From Flavobacterium sp. 102 (GTDB taxonomy: Bacteria > Bacteroidota > Bacteroidia > Flavobacteriales > Flavobacteriaceae): a DNA stretch of 64,000 nucleotides. The position numbers and the translations under genes were made by a program. This document shows, piece by piece, positions 44,256 through 52,646 of the stretch (the first letter of the stretch is position 1; each line of letters starts with the position of its first letter). The stretch covers positions 3,753,110 through 3,817,109 of the forward strand of contig NZ_RBKX01000001.1 of NCBI RefSeq assembly GCF_003634615.1, written 5' to 3'. The notes beneath the pieces are model-generated. The model was not told the DNA's origin, ran no database searches, and saw nothing but the letters and a program-made list of their open reading frames with translations.

Positions 44256-44792
44256 TTGAAAAAGGAACTCATAGTCATAACCGGCGGTCCGGGCACCGGA
44301 AAAACCACAATCATCGATGCACTTATCGAACAAGGTTACGCGTGTTTCCCTGAGATTTCAAGACAAGTAACTTTAGAAGCCAAAAAACAGGGCATCGAAC
44401 AATTGTTTCTTGAAAAACCTTTACTCTTCAGCGAATTATTACTCGAAGGCAGAAGAAAACAACACCAACAAGCTACGGAAGACGTGGCCGATTTGGTTTT
44501 CCTCGACCGAGGAATTCCCGATATTTTAGCTTACATGCATTACATCGGCGACAGTTATCCGGCTTTTTTTGACCATGCTTGCAGAGAACATCAATACGCC
44601 AAAATTTTTGTACTTCCGCCTTGGGAAGAAATCTACGAAAGTGACGAAGCGCGTTATGAAAACTTTGAGCAAGCCAAACTCATCTTCGACCATTTGATAG
44701 AAACCTATGAAAAATATGGTTACGAACTCATTCAAGTTCCTTGCGGAACCGTGGAAGAACGCATCCAATATATCTTAAGTCAGCTTGCATAA
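44256..44792 (+). CDS. AAA-type NTP-binding protein
   Basis: A 178-residue P-loop protein of the AAA_28 type. Walker A is GGPGTGKTT (near residue 9 of this start) and the strand VFLDRGIPD carries the acidic Walker B-like residues. A small-molecule kinase or nucleotide-kinase-like role is possible, but the substrate is unknown. No ATG is available; TTG 44256 is chosen because related proteins begin KKELIVITGGPG and because the -7 box is 20 bases upstream. The other in-frame TTG is at 44244. Confidence 0.8.
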   Translation: MKKELIVITGGPGTGKTTIIDALIEQGYACFPEISRQVTLEAKKQGIEQLFLEKPLLFSELLLEGRRKQHQQATEDVADLVFLDRGIPDILAYMHYIGDSYPAFFDHACREHQYAKIFVLPPWEEIYESDEARYENFEQAKLIFDHLIETYEKYGYELIQVPCGTVEERIQYILSQLA

Positions 44793-44854
44793 ATACATTT
44801 TTTGTATAACAGCACTCCAATTCTTTTTTATACATTTGAATTAGTTTGTAATTC

Positions 44855-44881
44855 ACCATTCACAATTGACCATTCACAATT
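44855..44881 (+). repeat. Two 13-base direct repeats in the recQ leader
   Basis: ACCATTCACAATT is present at 44855-44867 and again at 44869-44881. The second copy runs into the preferred TTG start of recQ. Confidence 0.75.
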
Positions 44882-46773
44882 TGAATTCAGCCCTAGAAAT
44901 CCTAACCAAGTATTGGAAACACGATGCTTTTCGGAAACCACAGGAAGCTATCATCGCTTCGGTTTTGGAAGGCAAAGATACTTTTGCCTTGATGCCAACC
45001 GGTGGCGGAAAATCGATTTGTTTTCAGGTTCCGGGCATGATGAAGGAAGGCATTTGCTTGGTGATTTCTCCGCTGATTGCGCTGATGCGTGACCAAGTAC
45101 AGAATTTACAAAACAAAGGCATAAAAGCCATCGCTTTAACCGGTGGCATTCATTCCGATGAGATAATCAATTTATTAGACAATTGCCAGTTTGGCAATTA
45201 CAAATTCCTATACCTTTCTCCTGAACGTTTGCAAAACGACTGGATTTTGGAACGCATTAAAAATCTTCCTGTAAATCTTATCGCGATTGACGAAGTACAT
45301 TGTGTTTCACAATGGGGACATGATTTTCGACCGGCATATTTGAAGATTGTACAACTTAAAGAATACTTTCCGAAAGTGCCTTTTTTGGCTTTGACTGCTT
45401 CGGCTACGCCAAGAGTGAAGGAAGATATTATGGTGCAATTAAAACTCGATAATCCTCAGATTTTCACGAAGTCATTTTACCGAGATAACATTGCTTATAT
45501 GGTTTTTGAAACCGAGGACAAGTTGCATTTACTGCAACAAATTCTCCAAAAGAACCCACAACCGTCTATTATTTATGTAACCAATAGAAAGTCGTGCAAT
45601 GAAACCGTTCATCAATTGGAAAGCCTTGGTTTTACTGCCACTTTTTATCATGGCGGTTTGTCATCCAAAGACAAAGAAAAGCACATGCAACTTTGGATGA
45701 ACGAAAAAGTTCAGGTGATGGTCGCTACCAATGCTTTCGGAATGGGAATTGACAAAGCGAATGTTAAGACTATTATTCATCTGCATTTGCCACAAAATCT
45801 AGAGAATTACTACCAAGAATCCGGACGCGCCGGACGTAACGGCGATAAAGCTTTTGCCGTTTTATTAAACAATCCATCCGATATTTTACACGCTGAAGCG
45901 CAATTTATCAGCGTTTTACCGGATAAAAAATTCTTGAATTTGGTTTTTACTAAATTATGCAATTATTTCCAAATCGCTTATGGCGAAGGTATTGACGAAC
46001 AATTTAGTTTCAACCTGAATCACTTTTGCACCAAATATAGTTTTCCAACTTTAAAAACCTATAATGCTTTGCAGTTCTTAGACCGACAAGGTATAATCAC
46101 TTTATCACAAGAATTCTCAGAGAAAATCACGTTGCAATTTATCATTCCGTCCAAAGAAGTGATTCGGTATATGAGTCTGAATCCGAATGACGAAGAAATT
46201 CTCTTAACGATGTTGCGCACTTATCCCGGCATTTATGACATGCAAACTGCTTTCAACATACAATTGATTGCCAAAAAATCTAATCATACTGAGAACGAAG
46301 TGCTTTCGCTTTTGCAAAAATTAAAAGAGAAAAACATCATCGAAATGATGGCTAAAAGCAATGACGCGACGATTACTTTGAATGAAATTCGAGAAGATGA
46401 ACGTACCATTAACCGAGTTTCTAAATATTTGGAAGCACAGAACAAGTTAAAAACAGAACAGTTGCAAGCGGTTCTACAGTATAGTAAAGACACCAAATCG
46501 TGCAAGAATAAAGTATTGATGCAGTATTTTGGTGAAAGCCTCGCTGCAGATTGTGGTATTTGCTCCTATTGTATTTCGAAAAATAGAAAGAAGCAAAACC
46601 CGGAAACCGTTTCCGATAAAATTGTTGAATTATTAAAAATACAAGATTTCAATTCGAGAGACATTCAAAAGTTGACCAAACTTCCGAAAGACGATGTTAT
46701 CTTTGCGTTGCAGAAGTTGCTGGAAGACGAAACCATCAGCATCAATTCGAATAATTTATATTCCTTAAAATAA
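44881..46773 (+). CDS. recQ: ATP-dependent DNA helicase RecQ
   Basis: A 630-residue RecQ helicase. Walker A is MPTGGGKS and the DEVH box is AIDEVHCVSQWGHDFRP. The helicase C domain shows IIHLHLPQNLENYYQESGRAGR, and the zinc-binding RQC part has Cys in SCKNKVLMQYFG...DCGICSYC. A clear HRDC domain is not seen. It acts 3'-5' in recombination and repair. There is no ATG near the start; TTG 44881 or TTG 44866 could be used. The region ahead of KYWKHDAFRKPQ favours 44881. Confidence 0.94.
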   Translation: MNSALEILTKYWKHDAFRKPQEAIIASVLEGKDTFALMPTGGGKSICFQVPGMMKEGICLVISPLIALMRDQVQNLQNKGIKAIALTGGIHSDEIINLLDNCQFGNYKFLYLSPERLQNDWILERIKNLPVNLIAIDEVHCVSQWGHDFRPAYLKIVQLKEYFPKVPFLALTASATPRVKEDIMVQLKLDNPQIFTKSFYRDNIAYMVFETEDKLHLLQQILQKNPQPSIIYVTNRKSCNETVHQLESLGFTATFYHGGLSSKDKEKHMQLWMNEKVQVMVATNAFGMGIDKANVKTIIHLHLPQNLENYYQESGRAGRNGDKAFAVLLNNPSDILHAEAQFISVLPDKKFLNLVFTKLCNYFQIAYGEGIDEQFSFNLNHFCTKYSFPTLKTYNALQFLDRQGIITLSQEFSEKITLQFIIPSKEVIRYMSLNPNDEEILLTMLRTYPGIYDMQTAFNIQLIAKKSNHTENEVLSLLQKLKEKNIIEMMAKSNDATITLNEIREDERTINRVSKYLEAQNKLKTEQLQAVLQYSKDTKSCKNKVLMQYFGESLAADCGICSYCISKNRKKQNPETVSDKIVELLKIQDFNSRDIQKLTKLPKDDVIFALQKLLEDETISINSNNLYSLK

Positions 46774-46775
46774 GC

Positions 46776-47723
46776 ATGGAAAAATTACGCATCGTTTTTA
46801 TGGGAACTCCAGAATTTGCCGTCGGCATTTTGGACACCATTATCAAAAATAATCACGAAGTTGTTGGTGTCATTACCGCAACTGACAAACCTGCCGGTCG
46901 AGGCCAAAAGCTGAAATATTCAGCGGTGAAAGAATATGCATTGGAACACAACCTAAGATTATTACAACCATCGAATTTAAAAGACGAAACTTTTTTGGCC
47001 GAATTACAAAGTTTAAATGCCAATTTACAAGTGGTTGTGGCTTTCAGAATGTTGCCTGAGGTTGTTTGGCGCATGCCAAAACTAGGAACCTTTAATCTTC
47101 ATGCTTCGCTTTTGCCAAACTATCGTGGAGCTGCACCAATCAATTGGGCAATCATTAATGGTGAAACCAAAACCGGTGTGACTACTTTTTTTATTGATGA
47201 TAAAATTGATACCGGCGCGATGATATTGAGCAAAGAAACAGCAATAAGTTCGGAAGAAAACGCAGGCGAATTACATGACCGATTAATGGAATTAGGCAGC
47301 AACGCAGTTGTCGAGACTTTGACTTTAATAGAAAAAGGAAAGGTGGAGACAACTATTCAAATAGATAATTCTGAAATCAAAACCGCTTATAAACTCAATC
47401 GTGAAAACTGCAAAGTAGATTGGAACAAATCAGTCAATGAAATTCATAATTTAATTCGAGGTTTATCGCCTTATCCATCAGCTTGGTGTTTTTTTAAAGA
47501 CAACGGAGAAGAATGGAATGTAAAACTTTATGATGCCAAAATAATATCTGAAGCACATTCCTTTAATGTTGGTCAAATCATCACTACCAAAAAAGAAATC
47601 AAAGTCGCTGTAAAAGATGGTTATATCCAAATACTAAGTTTACAATTGCCCGGAAAGAAAAAAATGCAGGCTCACGAACTATTAAATGGTGTTACATTTT
47701 CTGAAAGAGCGCAAGCAGAATAA
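46776..47723 (+). CDS. fmt: Methionyl-tRNA formyltransferase
   Basis: A 315-residue Fmt that formylates initiator Met-tRNA using 10-formyl-THF. The motif NLHASLLPNYRGAAPINW holds the catalytic Asn and His, and the C-terminal OB-like domain (about 205-310) is present. The start is 2 bases after the recQ stop, so the two are one unit. Confidence 0.95.
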   Translation: MEKLRIVFMGTPEFAVGILDTIIKNNHEVVGVITATDKPAGRGQKLKYSAVKEYALEHNLRLLQPSNLKDETFLAELQSLNANLQVVVAFRMLPEVVWRMPKLGTFNLHASLLPNYRGAAPINWAIINGETKTGVTTFFIDDKIDTGAMILSKETAISSEENAGELHDRLMELGSNAVVETLTLIEKGKVETTIQIDNSEIKTAYKLNRENCKVDWNKSVNEIHNLIRGLSPYPSAWCFFKDNGEEWNVKLYDAKIISEAHSFNVGQIITTKKEIKVAVKDGYIQILSLQLPGKKKMQAHELLNGVTFSERAQAE

Positions 47724-47824
47724 GGTCTCAAGGCGTTTTGACTCAAAATAATCGACGAAACGCTTGGGTTTATCAACAAATGACCGAAGTTATCAACAAA
47801 TTTTTGAAAAAAACCCGAAAACGC

Positions 47825-47854
47825 TTGCACGGTAAGGAATTCCTATTAAATTTG
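47825..47854 (+). promoter_or_regulatory. Promoter of the HU gene
   Basis: TTG (47825-47827), 19 bases, TAAATTTG (47847-47854), a full Bacteroidetes -33/-7 pair, 44 bases before the HU start codon. Confidence 0.75.
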
Positions 47855-47898
47855 TTATCATTAACAGAATGTTTAACCAACAATTAATAACTAACATT

Positions 47899-48171
47899 AT
47901 GAACAAATCAGAATTAATCGATGCAATTGCAGCTGACGCTGGAATCACAAAAGCTGCTGCAAAACTAGCTTTAGAATCATTTTTAGGAAATGTAGGTGGT
48001 ACTTTGAAAAAAGGTGGAAGAGTATCTTTAGTAGGATTCGGTTCTTGGTCAGTATCTAAAAGAGCTGCAAGAGACGGAAGAAATCCTCAAACAGGAAAAA
48101 CTATCAAAATCGCTGCTAAAAATGTAGTTAAATTCAAAGCTGGTGCTGAATTAGACGGAGCAGTAAACTAA
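47899..48171 (+). CDS. hup: HU-family DNA-binding protein
   Basis: A 90-residue HU: MNKSELIDAIAADAGITKAAAK is the helical N-terminus, and GGRVSLVGFGSWSVSKRAARDGRNPQ holds the arm region with the RNPQ tip. It bends and compacts DNA as a dimer. A longer frame from 47869 is rejected since MNKSEL is the family start. A promoter (47825-47854) and a terminator (48198-48229) flank it, so it is a single-gene unit. Confidence 0.93.
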   Translation: MNKSELIDAIAADAGITKAAAKLALESFLGNVGGTLKKGGRVSLVGFGSWSVSKRAARDGRNPQTGKTIKIAAKNVVKFKAGAELDGAVN

Positions 48172-48197
48172 TAAATTAGTTCTTCTGATATACAAAA

Positions 48198-48229
48198 ACC
48201 ATCTCAATCAATCGAGATGGTTTTTTTGT
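48198..48229 (+). terminator. Terminator after the HU gene
   Basis: AACCATCTC (48198-48206) pairs with GAGATGGTT (48215-48223), then a T-run to 48229. Confidence 0.87.
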
Positions 48230-48292
48230 TTTTAACAAATTCTTTTGGTTATCTAATTTTTTTTTCCCAACTTTAATAAAAATTAGCTGAGA

Positions 48293-48853
48293 ATGATTTC
48301 GGAAAAATTACAAAAAGGTCAATTGTTAATAGCTGAGCCATCTATTATAGGTGATTTATCTTTTAACAGATCTGTAATTTTATTAGCCGACCACAATGAA
48401 GAAGGTTCGGTTGGATTCATTTTAAACAAACCTTTGAAATATACCATCAAAGACTTACTTCCGGAGATTAATGCCAAATTTAAAATTTATAACGGCGGTC
48501 CGGTGGAACAAGACAATTTATACTTTATCCATAATGTTCCTCATTTGATTCCGAATAGTATTGAGATTTCCAATGGTATTTTTTGGGGTGGTGATTTTGA
48601 GTTGACCAAAGATTTAATCAACAACGGATTACTAAAAAAGAAAAATATTCGCTTCTTTCTTGGTTACACCGGTTGGGATTCTGAACAATTAGAAACTGAA
48701 ATGCAGTCGAGTTCGTGGATTTTAACCAAGAATATTTATGAAAATAAAATCTTAGGCAAAGCTTCTGTTCATTTTTGGAAAGAAAAAATCATCGAATTGG
48801 GCGGAGAATACTTAATTTGGTCCAACGCTCCCGAAAACCCTATCTTAAACTAA
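48293..48853 (+). CDS. YqgE/AlgH family protein
   Basis: A 186-residue UPF0301 protein: KGQLLIAEPSIIGDLSFNRSVILL at the start, GSVGFILNKPL and NGGPVEQDNLYFIH, then the C-terminal FLGYTGWDSEQLETE. Role unclear, sometimes named a transcriptional regulator; no DNA-binding fold is seen. Its stop overlaps by 4 bases the stop of the convergent aminotransferase gene. Confidence 0.88.
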   Translation: MISEKLQKGQLLIAEPSIIGDLSFNRSVILLADHNEEGSVGFILNKPLKYTIKDLLPEINAKFKIYNGGPVEQDNLYFIHNVPHLIPNSIEISNGIFWGGDFELTKDLINNGLLKKKNIRFFLGYTGWDSEQLETEMQSSSWILTKNIYENKILGKASVHFWKEKIIELGGEYLIWSNAPENPILN

Positions 48854-49686
48854 ACTGATATCGCTTGATTTAGTTTAACTAACAATGCATTAGACAATTT
48901 AGTTTCAAATTCTTTTTTGCGGTACTTTGTTATCGGTTGGATACCAACAATCACATTTGTTATGAATAATTCATCAGCTTTTTGTAAATCAAAAGGCGAA
49001 ATTTCTTTTTCTATTACCTCAACATTTTCAATCTCTTTTGCCAATTTTAAGGTTTGTTTTCGCATGATACCATTCAAACATCCGTGTGAAATTGGCGGTG
49101 TAATCAATTGGTTATTCATCAGCATAAAAAGGTTTCCATTGGTTGCTTCTATAACATTTTTATCTTCATTGATTAACAAACAAGAATCCAATTGGTTTTC
49201 TTGGGCAAAAATACTAGCGGTGATTTGGATTATTTTATTGTTGGTTTTTAAGGTGGAAAGCAATTGCTTAGTAACAACAAAGTCTTTATATAAATCAACT
49301 TCAAATGATTCATTCTGTATTGAATATAACTTATTCTGCAATTCACTGGCTTGAATAACAAAGGAAACCGAATTGTCTAACGGCGAGTAATAACCGCCTT
49401 CATTTCTAAAAACTGTCAACCTGACACGAGCAGAATTTGAGATATTTTGTCGGCTTACCAAAGCTAAAATCTGGCTTTCCAGATATTCTAAAGTAAAAGA
49501 CATTGGGATTTGCATTCTGATAATTCGCATGGACGCCAATAATCTGAAATAATGGTCTTCAAAAAATAATATTTTATTATCGACTACTTTTAAAGTTTCA
49601 AAAACGCCATCGCCGTAGAGGAATGAGCGATTAGAAAATGTTAATTGCAATTCAGAATCTAGGATATCACCGTTAAAATTTACCAT
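48850..49686 (-). CDS. Class IV aminotransferase (PabC/Ilv-like)
   Basis: A 278-residue PLP enzyme of fold type IV. N-terminal FSNRSFLYGDGVFETLKV holds the substrate loop. The PLP lysine is expected in LSTLKTNNKIIQ (Lys about 151). The C-terminal part has VIEATNGNLF and HGCLNGIMRKQTL. Could be 4-amino-4-deoxychorismate lyase or a D-/branched-chain aminotransferase; sequence alone does not decide. The longer frame (to 49785) is rejected, as ATG 49686 fits the family start MVNFNGDI. Confidence 0.82.
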   Translation of the reverse strand: MVNFNGDILDSELQLTFSNRSFLYGDGVFETLKVVDNKILFFEDHYFRLLASMRIIRMQIPMSFTLEYLESQILALVSRQNISNSARVRLTVFRNEGGYYSPLDNSVSFVIQASELQNKLYSIQNESFEVDLYKDFVVTKQLLSTLKTNNKIIQITASIFAQENQLDSCLLINEDKNVIEATNGNLFMLMNNQLITPPISHGCLNGIMRKQTLKLAKEIENVEVIEKEISPFDLQKADELFITNVIVGIQPITKYRKKEFETKLSNALLVKLNQAISV

Positions 49687-49720
49687 AAAAAAAGTCCCGT
49701 TTTTTAGCGGGACAAATATA
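49686..49720 (-). promoter_or_regulatory. Terminator hairpin and -7 box overlapping the aminotransferase start
   Basis: On the minus strand TATATTTG (49720-49713) is followed at once by a GTCCCG / CGGGAC hairpin (49713-49694), a T-run, and then ATG 49686. The hairpin can end transcription from the START-domain gene upstream, while the TATATTTG could start aminotransferase mRNA inside the same hairpin. Confidence 0.6.
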
Positions 49721-49736
49721 CTGCAATAAAATTTAT

Positions 49737-50129
49737 TTAAATCGAACCAATGACGTGTTTTAAGTCGGAAACCTGGTTTTCCCATAAAAGTTTTGACTCC
49801 TCCAATTCGTCTTCTATGGCGTAATCAACCACCATTAAAGAGACATCTTTTGTAATTTCATCTTCCAAGATTCTCAGTTCAAAATAATACTCTGTATCTT
49901 TTTTATTATCATCAACCCATTTAAACTTTACTTTCTCACCGGTTTTTTTGGAAGCAAGTCTGGCATTTTCCTCCGCACCATCCCAAATAAAAGTAAAAAA
50001 TTCTCCTCTCGAATTTACATTATCAGCAAACCACTCCTGTAATCCTGAAGGAGTTGAGATATATTGATACAATAATTGAGGTGAAGAATTCAAAGGGAAT
50101 TCAAGTTCGTAACGTATTTTATTATCCAT
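49737..50129 (-). CDS. START/SRPBCC-domain protein (AHSA1-like)
   Basis: A 130-residue START-like protein of the AHSA1/SRPBCC group. It begins IRYELEFPLNSSPQLLYQYISTPSGLQEWFAD, the usual helix-grip start, and has VKFKWVDDNKKDTEYYFELRI in the sheet, with a final helix region. Likely binds a hydrophobic ligand or a partner; no role is proven. Upstream of the aminotransferase gene by 50 bases. Confidence 0.8.
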   Translation of the reverse strand: MDNKIRYELEFPLNSSPQLLYQYISTPSGLQEWFADNVNSRGEFFTFIWDGAEENARLASKKTGEKVKFKWVDDNKKDTEYYFELRILEDEITKDVSLMVVDYAIEDELEESKLLWENQVSDLKHVIGSI

Positions 50130-50215
50130 GATTAGAACAAATTTTTTGGAAATATATAGAATATAAAATCAAAAAAAAAACGTTTTCGAAAATAAAAAAA
50201 ATAACCATTATTAGT

Positions 50216-50245
50216 TTGCACCCATAAATTTTAATTTTATATTTG
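50216..50245 (+). promoter_or_regulatory. Promoter of tRNA-Met
   Basis: TTG (50216-50218), 19 bases, TATATTTG (50238-50245), a full -33/-7 pair 28 bases before the tRNA. Confidence 0.75.
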
Positions 50246-50272
50246 CACCCGCATTCAGGGAATGATTATAAT

Positions 50273-50346
50273 GGCGAGGTAGCTCAGTCGGTTAGAGCGC
50301 AGGATTCATAACCCTGAGGTCACGGGTTCAACTCCCGTCCTCGCTA
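50273..50346 (+). tRNA. tRNA-Met (CAT)
   Basis: A 74-base tRNA starting GGCGAGGTAGCTCAG, with D-arm AGCTCAGTCGGTTAGAGC, anticodon CAT in the loop TTCATAA, and T-arm ACGGGTTCAACTCCCGT. The acceptor stem pairs GGCGAGG with CCTCGCT, with one G-U. The terminal CCA is not encoded. An integrase gene starts about 110 bases downstream, so its 3' half is the probable phage attachment site. Confidence 0.95.
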
Positions 50347-50459
50347 CAAATTAAAAAAGAACCTCAACCCTTTCCCAACGGGGGTTGAGAACTTCTTAAA
50401 ACCACTTTCGAGTTAGTGTAGTTACAAAAAACGGCAATGTAAACGTCAATGTAATTACC

Positions 50460-51728
50460 ATGAAAAAACTATCTAACAACTGCTCTCGAACAGAGATTTG
50501 GGGTTCGCCTAAAAATTGGGAAACCACCACTTCAAAATCATCACTAAAAAAAAGCTGGTCAGTCCAATGCGACTTTTATGACCCAACATTCAAAAAAGAA
50601 TATCCAAAAGGCTTTCCATTACGTAGGAAAGTTAACCGGGGATTATATACGGTTGAGGACAGAAGGGCTGCTGTTAAGTTTGTAATTTCAGAAATGGAGA
50701 AGCTTTTAGACAAAATGCGCTACAATCCTATTTCTGAAAAGTACATGGAGCCGGATGTAAAACCTGTTTCCGGAACATTGAATTCTAAAATGAATTTCAT
50801 CGAAGCTTTAAGAATCAACTATCCGACTCAAACAGTTTCTGAAGGCGTGAAAAAAGAGATTCGCCGGATCATTAAAAAAATTGAATCCGCAGCTGTCACT
50901 TTAGAGATTGAGTTTCCTATTTGTGAAATGCACAGCGGCCACGTTCGTGATTTATTGGACCACCTCAGCCTAACTCCAAATGAATACAATAAGTATTTGA
51001 CACATTTATCTATTGTGCTTTCCGATTTAGTGGAAAAAAGAATGCTATTTCACAATCCTATTCGCGATATCAAGAAGAAGAAGACAACAAAAAAACTGCG
51101 AGAAACTCTTGAAATCTCGGAACTTCAACAGATTTTCGACCATTTAAAAGTCAATAATTATGAATTCTTCCGGTATGGAATGATATTCTTTCACTCTGGT
51201 TCTCGAAGCACTGAGATGTTCCGACTTCAAGAAAAGCATGTAAACCTGAGAAAGCAGGAATATAAATTGACAATCCAAAAGGGCAACCACTTTAAAGAAG
51301 TTATAAAGGTTATTTTGCCAAACGTCATCCCATATTGGACTGAGTTGTTGGCTATGAGTAACGGTCCTGAATACTTTTTATTTACACGTGGACTTTGTCC
51401 ATCGGATATCCCTACTCAATCATATCAAATCACAAAACGCTGGAAGCGCTTAATAAAAGACCGAATGGTTTTCAAAAACGGAATCCTAACAGACATCAGA
51501 AGTTTGGAGAAAGGAGACAAGAATTTCACAAGAATAACAGCTGATTTCTATTCACTAAAGCATTTGTTTTTGGACGAATTGGACAAAGCTTCTAACGCTG
51601 CAGCAAACTATTCAAAAACTATGGCCGGGCATACAACAAATGTAACTGAACGTGTTTATTTGGTTGGCCGTGAAGGTAGAAAAAATGAAGCCTTGAAAAG
51701 TTTACAAATCAATGTATTAGCAGGATAA
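50460..51728 (+). CDS. Prophage tyrosine integrase
   Basis: A 422-residue integrase. An N-terminal arm-binding part and SAM-like core-binding region (about 80-210) precede the catalytic domain. Residues seen: Arg in HSGSRSTEMFR, Lys in TIQKGNHFKEV, the His-containing LAGH-type motif as KTMAGHT, and Tyr nucleophile in VTERVYLVG. The usual HxLR box reads YSLKH, with Lys at the Arg position. Such YSLKH forms occur in Bacteroidetes integrases. The integrase lies next to tRNA-Met, so it probably recombines at that gene. Confidence 0.9.
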   Translation: MKKLSNNCSRTEIWGSPKNWETTTSKSSLKKSWSVQCDFYDPTFKKEYPKGFPLRRKVNRGLYTVEDRRAAVKFVISEMEKLLDKMRYNPISEKYMEPDVKPVSGTLNSKMNFIEALRINYPTQTVSEGVKKEIRRIIKKIESAAVTLEIEFPICEMHSGHVRDLLDHLSLTPNEYNKYLTHLSIVLSDLVEKRMLFHNPIRDIKKKKTTKKLRETLEISELQQIFDHLKVNNYEFFRYGMIFFHSGSRSTEMFRLQEKHVNLRKQEYKLTIQKGNHFKEVIKVILPNVIPYWTELLAMSNGPEYFLFTRGLCPSDIPTQSYQITKRWKRLIKDRMVFKNGILTDIRSLEKGDKNFTRITADFYSLKHLFLDELDKASNAAANYSKTMAGHTTNVTERVYLVGREGRKNEALKSLQINVLAG

Positions 51729-51751
51729 AAAAACCCCTCGTTGGAGGGGTT
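51727..51751 (-). terminator. Terminator of hicAB (also faces the integrase)
   Basis: AACCCCTC (51732-51739) pairs with GAGGGGTT (51744-51751), loop GTTG, with an A-run at 51727-51733. It ends convergent transcription of integrase and hicB. Confidence 0.85.
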
Positions 51752-51777
51752 CATGTATAATAAGTTATTTGCAAAGA

Positions 51778-52191
51778 TTATGCGAATTGTACTTTTCGCA
51801 AATCATCAGCTAATTTATGCAATCCTTTTTGAATTTTCAAAACTCTGTCTTCAGAAATATATACTGGCTTTGAAGCAGTATATTGCTTAAACATCGATGG
51901 GCTAATTCCTGCATACTTTGCAAATTCACTTTTGTTTAATACTGGATAATGGCTAAAAAATTGTTTAAAATCAAAAACGTAAACGATCTCAGAATTTTGC
52001 AAATCTTTGGCCTTTTTAGGCTCATTAGTTTCAATTAAAAAATCAACTTGATGTTGAATGACCTCTGCTATACTTTCTTTCAATTCTCTTAAATTGTCAG
52101 CGGCTGTATAAATGCCAGCGTAATCTTTTGAATAAGCACTGAACCCATTTTCAGTTTTTTCAATAATTACTTTTAGATTACTTTTCTCCAT
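51778..52191 (-). CDS. hicB: HicB-like antitoxin
   Basis: A 137-residue HicB: N-terminal degenerate RNase H-like fold (NLKVIIEKTENGFSAYSKDY) and C-terminal helix-turn-helix (KSEFAKYAGISPSMFKQYTA). It neutralises HicA and represses the operon. The start at ATG 52191 has a purine-rich GGGAAAGG just upstream; other in-frame starts are at 52227 and 52290. Located at the left end of the prophage, between integrase and lysis genes. Confidence 0.85.
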   Translation of the reverse strand: MEKSNLKVIIEKTENGFSAYSKDYAGIYTAADNLRELKESIAEVIQHQVDFLIETNEPKKAKDLQNSEIVYVFDFKQFFSHYPVLNKSEFAKYAGISPSMFKQYTASKPVYISEDRVLKIQKGLHKLADDLRKVQFA

Positions 52192-52232
52192 ACCTTTCCC
52201 TTTTGTACTTTGATTAAAAATTTTCATAATGT

Positions 52233-52244
52233 GGCAATATTGCC
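52233..52244. promoter_or_regulatory. 12-bp palindrome between hicA and hicB
   Basis: GGCAATATTGCC is a perfect palindrome in the hicA-hicB gap. It may be an operator for the HicB helix-turn-helix; this is inference. Confidence 0.4.
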
Positions 52245-52301
52245 TGTTTTTAGTTATATAAATCGCTTCTTTGGAGTAGCCATAACCCAAAGAAGCTGGG
52301 G

Positions 52302-52487
52302 CTATTTTAGCCCCGCTTGCTTTAGAATTTGGTTCAATGTTCCTGTTGCAACTTCAGCTGACTGATGTCTTGGTACCGGAATTTGACCGTCTTTGGTTGG
52401 ATGTCTGTACAAATCATGCCTTTTGCCATGTTGATACAATTCCCAACCGTCCTTTTTAAGGACTTTGAGTAATTCGTTTACTTTCAT
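52302..52487 (-). CDS. hicA: HicA-like mRNA interferase toxin
   Basis: A 61-residue HicA with the small dsRBD-like fold: VNELLKVLKKDGWELYQHGK and the region HDLYRHPTKDGQIPVPRHQ. The catalytic His is in GKRHDLYRHP or near it. It degrades mRNA when free. It lies upstream of hicB on the same strand, the usual hicAB order. Confidence 0.87.
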   Translation of the reverse strand: MKVNELLKVLKKDGWELYQHGKRHDLYRHPTKDGQIPVPRHQSAEVATGTLNQILKQAGLK

Positions 52488-52514
52488 GATTTCAAATAAC
52501 TTATTATTACCCTA

Positions 52515-52546
52515 CAAATATATTACCTTTTAGCTATATAACCAAA
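52515..52546 (-). promoter_or_regulatory. Promoter of hicAB
   Basis: On the minus strand TTTG (52546-52543), 20 bases, TATATTTG (52522-52515), close to the -33/-7 consensus, 27 bases before the hicA start codon. Confidence 0.6.
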
Positions 52547-52582
52547 TGATTATACAATTATTTTTAAATTATTTTTTAGAAC

Positions 52583-52607
52583 AAAAAAACCGCCGAAAGT
52601 GGCGGTT
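52583..52607 (-). terminator. Terminator of the lysis cassette
   Basis: AACCGCC (52588-52594) pairs with GGCGGTT (52601-52607). The A-run at 52583-52589 gives the minus T-run. It follows the candidate u-spanin gene. Confidence 0.82.
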
Positions 52608-52646
52608 CATTATTCTTCCTATTCGACTATCGGAAAGAAACTGTTG

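Noticed and set aside
50347..50459. A second tRNA or a short gene between tRNA-Met and the integrase
   Set aside because: No second cloverleaf and no frame with a start; it is best seen as attL plus leader.
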